A DNA stretch of 64,000 nucleotides, taken from NCBI GenBank assembly GCA_030674185.1, contig CM060307.1, positions 45,294,681-45,358,680 of the forward strand, in the 5' to 3' direction. Positions 59,031 to 64,000 of this stretch are shown here, piece after piece. Below the pieces are notes generated by a model that did not search any database, was not told the origin of the DNA, and worked only from the letters and a program-made list of their open reading frames with translations. The stretch's first letter is position 1. Each line of letters begins with the position of its first letter. The translations under genes were made by a program, and so were the position numbers. This DNA is from Monoplex corrugatus. Its lineage: Eukaryota > Mollusca > Gastropoda > Littorinimorpha > Ranellidae.

Positions 59031-60764
59031 TCTTAAAAAGTCCCGATAACTGGGGTTTTGAAAATTCGCAAAGTTTTCAATATTTCCGTTATCCTAAACT
59101 AACGGCCAGAAATAGATTGTTCAGTCATTCTTAGCCTCATTTCGGGCCATTAGGTCACTGTACTCTGCAGTTGGTGTGTAGACAGTGCAAAGCTCACGAT
59201 CCACTGACTCTGCAGTGAAGCAGACGATGGAAAAGCAAATGGCCGAACAACACTCAACATTTCAGCGCTCTTCAAGACGATCTCTTCCTTCAGTGCACTT
59301 GGAGTGTGCGCAAGTTGGATTTTATGAAATTTCATTCAAAATGTGACTGTAGGAACTGATATATTGACCTGACTGTGCACTTTGTAAGACATTTTTCACC
59401 TGAAAATTTCTCTAATTTTACTTGTACAATTACAGGGGAACGGCAAGGGGCATAACTCTATGTAGCGAGTGGGTTAAAGGTTCTTCTCTCACACAGCATT
59501 CTGAGGTTTAAGACCTGTTCAGCGGTCACTGTCCCTATTCTTAACTTGCTTATTCTTCAGCAATGATATTTTCTGCTCACAGATTTAGCCTACTCAGTAG
59601 GATCTTCAACATGACTTTTCTGGGGTGGTCATCAACATGACTTTCCTGGGGTAACATGACATTCCTGGGGTGGTCTATGAGGCTAATCATGCGATTCAAT
59701 ACATAGCACAGATTACAAAAAACCCAAAACCACAACACCCCCCCCCCCCCCCCCCTTAAATTGACAATGGCATGTGTAAAAAAAAGTATTACAATGAACA
59801 TGAAACCAGCCAACCAGCCAGACTCTGCTATAATAGTTGAAAGATTTATCTGGCCCACAGCACTGTTTCAGAACCAAGAGCTGACATGCAAAACTGACGA
59901 AATGAATATACCTGTTTCCACGATAAATCTGCATCATAATTCCATACGTAAAATATTCATACAAGATGGCCAATATCTTTGTAGAAATGTAACGTAAGAA
60001 ATACATCTAAAATGTACATCAAATGTATATATTACAATTCTGCTGCTAACAGATACATGGACCCTCACCGGGCTAGAATTAAAGAATGATTCTCACCAAA
60101 GACAACAAACAAATAGTCTATGTTGAATTAACCAAGCATTCAAATCATTAACAGTGGAATCCACCTATAACAAACCTGTTACAAGTTTCTGGCAATAATG
60201 CATTCTTTCGTCTTCCCTGCCCACTTCCTTCTACTTCCCTCTTGTAATATACTGTCCATAGCGAGGAAAATGTACTATCACATATAACAGATTCTGAAAA
60301 TACTGTCTATAGTGAGCAAAATCTAATATCGTGCATTATGGATTCTTCTTTGACAAATGAAGTGTTGTTTCCCATAGGCCAAGCTTTTAATGTATAGTCT
60401 TGCCTACAACAAACACTCAAGACTGGTACAACTGCAGCACTGAACACAGAGTGTATAGCACAGCGATATAGGTAATGTAACGCAAGAAGCAAAGTATGCA
60501 TACATTCTGTGTGTGTGTGTGTGTTTGTGTGCGTGCGTGCGCGCGCGCGCACACAGCATGTTTCTTTATGGCTTCCTCATCAGCTGACCCATAAAACCGA
60601 CTTATAAACATCATAATGATGATGTGTAAAGTATAGTAAAGTATAGTACTGATACACGCATAATGTACAAAAGAGATGACTGATAAACAACATACTGATG
60701 ATGTATAAAATAAGGAATGTTGTGATCTCCACCAGCATGGCAACAATCAGTGCTGAGTTTTCTT
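59031..60764. other. no gene recognised
   Basis: Unique-looking DNA with a poly(C) run at 59737-59755 and (GT)n/(GC)n at 60510-60553. No exon signature seen on either strand. Confidence 0.5.
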
Positions 60765-61358
60765 ACTTGTAACTATTACGAACTACTGGTATAACAAACA
60801 TGTTTGCATCTCCCTTAGCTTACATTGAAGGCAGACTCCACTTGTAACTATTATGAACCACTGGTATAACAAACATGTTTACATCTCCCTTAGCTTACAT
60901 TGTAGGCAGACTCCACTTGTAACTATTATGAACTACTGGTATAACAAACATGTTTACATCTCCCTTAGCTTACATTGTAGGCAGACTCCACTTGTAACTA
61001 TTACGAACTACTGGTATAACAAACATGTTTACATCTCCCTTAGCTTACATTGAAGGCAGACTCCACTTGTAACTATTATGAACTACTGGTATAACAAACA
61101 TGTTTACATCTCCCTTAGCTTACATTGTAGGCAGACTCCACTTGTAACTATTATGAACTACTGGTATAACAAGCATGTTTACTTCTCCAACTACTGGTAT
61201 TACAAACATGTTTGCACCTCCCTTAGCTTACATTGTAGGCAGACTCCACTTGTAACTATTATGAACTACTGGTATAACAAGCATGTTTACTTCTCCAACT
61301 ACTGGTATTACAAACATGTTTGCACCTCCCTTAGCTTACATTGTAGGCAGACTCCCTG
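60765..61358. repeat. 75-bp minisatellite with a compound 3' half
   Basis: Unit 75 bp: 'cttgtaactattatgaacta' through 'cattgtaggcagactcca'. Five regular copies are followed by two of about 119 bp in which an extra 44-bp partial unit ('ctccaactactggtattaca') is inserted. The frame stays open because 75 is a multiple of 3. Confidence 0.93.
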
Positions 61359-62924
61359 TAGTTCTGTACTGTTCAGTACTAGTAAAGACACATCACAGAA
61401 ATGTTGAAAAATCGCAGCTGAGGAACTGAGCAAAGTAGCTGATGTTTTCATCCTCTGAAAACCTTCAGAAAGTAACAGTATTTCTACCAACAACTTCAAA
61501 TGTGCCAAATGCATGCAAATGGAACACCCATTCACTTCTTACCCTTGTGTAAGGTCCACTGGGATAGTGAGCACATACAATGTAGCTCCCTACAATAATA
61601 CAACAATACTGAAACACACCACCTGCAAAACTCAAAGTCTGTATCTTCTGAACACTATTGACAAAATCTTCGCTCTTGTGGTTCTGAAAAAAATATTATC
61701 GTCATGCTCTCAAAAAGATAAAGTCAAATGTTTTTTTTAACTCTTTATAAACAAACAACAACAGAGCTGACGGAAAAGTCTCGAACAAGGCTTTCCTGGA
61801 GTCTTCATCTACACTGCCAATTCAAGGACATTTGCAAACATGATGTACAAATGGCAAAGAAGGAAACCTGAAAATGGATGACTATGGGAATAACAAGGCA
61901 TGATTGTTATATCCAGTTCTGTTCCCTGTGCTCCACTGGTTTTTCAGTGTTATCAGTATTTCTCTCACTGCATGACTAATGTGAGTCAAATATATGAGCA
62001 AAGCATTTTGCCTACCTATCAGAACTGATATTCCAAAATTACATAGAATGATTTCCACCTGTCTGAAGAAAATCTTCCTGCTGTATGACTGGCTTTCTAA
62101 TTACAGCGACTTATGGAAGGCATCAAATTCAGCATCTCTAACATTTCAGAACTGATAGTTCTCTTCAGTCTCTTTTCTGTTTTCTTTTCTGTCAGTTTTC
62201 TCTTTTTTCTCCCCAGGTGCATCCTTAGCTGCACACACACAGTACACACACTTACAGCTATTGTCCCAAAACAATATGACATAACAGACTGCCTAACTAA
62301 AACTGTCTCAAGTCCATAACATATCTGAAACTTATCTGCTCAGATTTTATTGCTTCTAGATGCGATTAACCCCTTCACATGTCATTTTTTTAGTTCAGGT
62401 ATTTTCCATGTTGAGGAAAAAAGTTGCATCACTCACTAAAACTGTTATAGCTTCTATATTTGAGGGAATCCATGCATGAAATTACAGAGACTCAGGCTGA
62501 AAACACAATCGGTATAACACATTCTACTTTTAGTTATTAGTAATTTCTTGAAATAATTTAATATTTATAATATTTTGTGAATATAACCCCCTACCCCCCC
62601 AAAAAAAAACCCTCAAGCGCTCACCATAGACAAAATAAAAGGAGACAAGGCCCCCCTGACAAATTCTGAAAGTGTTCATGAACTGTGAATGATCAGACAC
62701 AGGCCGACTACCGACTGTTGTACAAAAAATAGAGCCTATCACTTGTACACAGAACAACTTGACTGGGTCAAGCCCATCTGCCGCCACGCCCCTATCACTT
62801 TATTCCTTTCCTTTCCACCTGGATTATTATCTGCCTGTCAGTGAGCTGTTCTCACTACTTGTGCCATGACTATCGAGAGTGTATAGTACTCATTCTGATG
62901 CTGTTGACTGGTTGCCAGAATCGA

Positions 62925-63057
62925 CTAAGGCCACAAACCCTCCGTGAATGGCTGTGTGCAGATCAACTTCCAGTGTCTGCTTGTATGATGCACACTTCGC
63001 AGTGGATAATTACCACTGTTTTCAGTCCCTTCTTCATCAGAATCATCCTCTGAATCA
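62925..63057 (-). other. possible small exon with acidic stretch
   Basis: On the - strand an acceptor-like 'ggctgattttacag' is followed by an open frame SDSEDDSDEEGTENSG, then a stop at 62925. The strong acidic run resembles many nuclear proteins, and could equally be the end of a transposase. No partner exon is seen. 61360-64000 otherwise shows no gene. Confidence 0.2.
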
Positions 63058-63714
63058 CTGTAAAATCAGCCGTAATTTCTTCAAGCATCTCAAGTTCTGT
63101 CAAACATCAAAAACATGTACAGTTGTGAAACAGTCCTAGCACTGCCATTTTGGTGAAAGTTAGTTTCGTTTATCAGAAAGATAAAAGCAATTTGTTGTGA
63201 GTTGAAGAAGTTACTGAGTCATATAAGGAAAACAGAACACTTTAATGAACCCTCCCTGAGACTGGCGACATCAGTCAATGATTCTGTCCCATTTACACAA
63301 TGCTGGGACTAACAACCACCTCGCTCCCTTAATTCTACATCTGTAGGCATCACTGGCAGCTTTGTGAGCTCCTTACTGTTATGTTGATGCCAGTCAACAT
63401 GTTAAAACAAAAACACCCTTGGCATCATGAGTAATTATTTTCTTTGCTTCTATTTTCTAATATGATGGTTTTCATTGGCTGGTCAAAAATAAAACAGCAA
63501 AATCACACCCGTTGGATCCTCTGCCCAAGATGTTCAAATCTTCAAAAACAAGACTGAAAAAGCAAGCAACATTTATGATCACAGATAGTGACAACATCCA
63601 TTTCTATACAATTAATTCTGTCTGCATAAATTTTCACCAATATTTCCTGACAGAAGAGAAAGGATTTTCTTTGATCTGAGTACAGAGTTTAGTTTATTTG
63701 CTAAAAAAAAATTC

Positions 63715-63835
63715 TTTGCACCTGGACAATTTCATGTGCTCCACCTAAATCATCATACTCTCTGAGCCATCACAAAACCCTATACAATGGCAAGGTCTTG
63801 AAATCAAGAAATGTGGGAAGAGGGAGGGGAGCAGT
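63715..63835 (-). mobile_element. SINE 3' module, reverse orientation
   Basis: 'catgtgctccacctaaatca', 'tcacaaaaccctatacaatg' and 'gcaaggtcttgaaatcaaga' parallel the reversed SINE at 10265-10415. Confidence 0.55.
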
Positions 63836-64000
63836 GAGACACTGACACAACCAGAGTGAACAGATCATAATAGCAGGCAACAAACTTTTGAAGACAGTTT
63901 TATTGACAAAGAGGAGTGAGAACAGACCAAGCATATCAGTGAACATGACAATTATTTTCAAAGTATTTCACAAGAGTTCTGTGTGCTACTTTAGTTACCA

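Noticed and set aside
62530..62787. Minus-strand frame of 85 codons beginning MAADGLDPVK
   Set aside because: No recognisable domain and no splice or promoter context; cannot be distinguished from chance or an old repeat.

Overview
This window is eukaryotic nuclear DNA. It holds one clearly recognisable protein-coding gene, split into 14 coding exons on the + strand (12693-47467), with GT-AG introns full of transposons, microsatellites and minisatellites. The gene is ALDH18A1, encoding delta-1-pyrroline-5-carboxylate synthase (P5CS), the bifunctional mitochondrial enzyme that starts proline and ornithine synthesis from glutamate. The spliced product is about 824 residues with all signature motifs. 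Its animal-type P5CS sequence, dense CA/GT tracts, tRNA-derived SINEs, jockey-like and other LINEs, and TTAA-flanked MITEs suggest an invertebrate, most likely a mollusc such as a gastropod. The lineage is inference: no species-diagnostic gene is present.

Layout. 1-12.6 kb: intergenic or 5' intronic DNA with four minisatellites (43, ~59, 60 and 16 bp units), SINE copies, MITEs and microsatellites. 12.7-14.2 kb: P5CS coding exons 1-2. 14.24-18.69 kb: a 4.4 kb foldback structure that begins at the exon 2 splice donor. It has arrays of a 16-bp unit in inverted orientation at both ends, a nearly G-free CA-rich left arm, a nearly C-free GT-rich right arm, and a 9-bp direct repeat outside. 19.5-31.7 kb: exons 3-9 with LINE, SINE and hairpin insertions. 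31.73-35.79 kb: a ~4 kb array of a 24-bp unit filling most of intron 9. 36.3-37.7 kb: exons 10-11. 38.3-42.3 kb (intron 11): a decayed jockey/I-like LINE, joined tail-to-tail to an inverted LINE 3' end, then a piggyBac-like transposase remnant that has lost its catalytic core. 43.4-47.5 kb: exons 12-14. 47.5-64 kb: no confident gene; LINE and SINE fragments, minisatellites and MITEs, perhaps including the P5CS 3'UTR.

The most unusual features are the foldback element in intron 2, a minisatellite grown from inside a SINE, a family of about a dozen TTAA-ended foldback MITEs sharing the window with a gutted piggyBac-like transposase gene, and splice sites built from or crowded by repeats (a (TG)n tract at the exon 9 acceptor, a MITE 15 bp before exon 14, a minisatellite with a strong donor consensus in most units). 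All exon boundaries were read by eye from GT/AG sites, phase continuity and family motifs. No alignment, transcript or database search was run.
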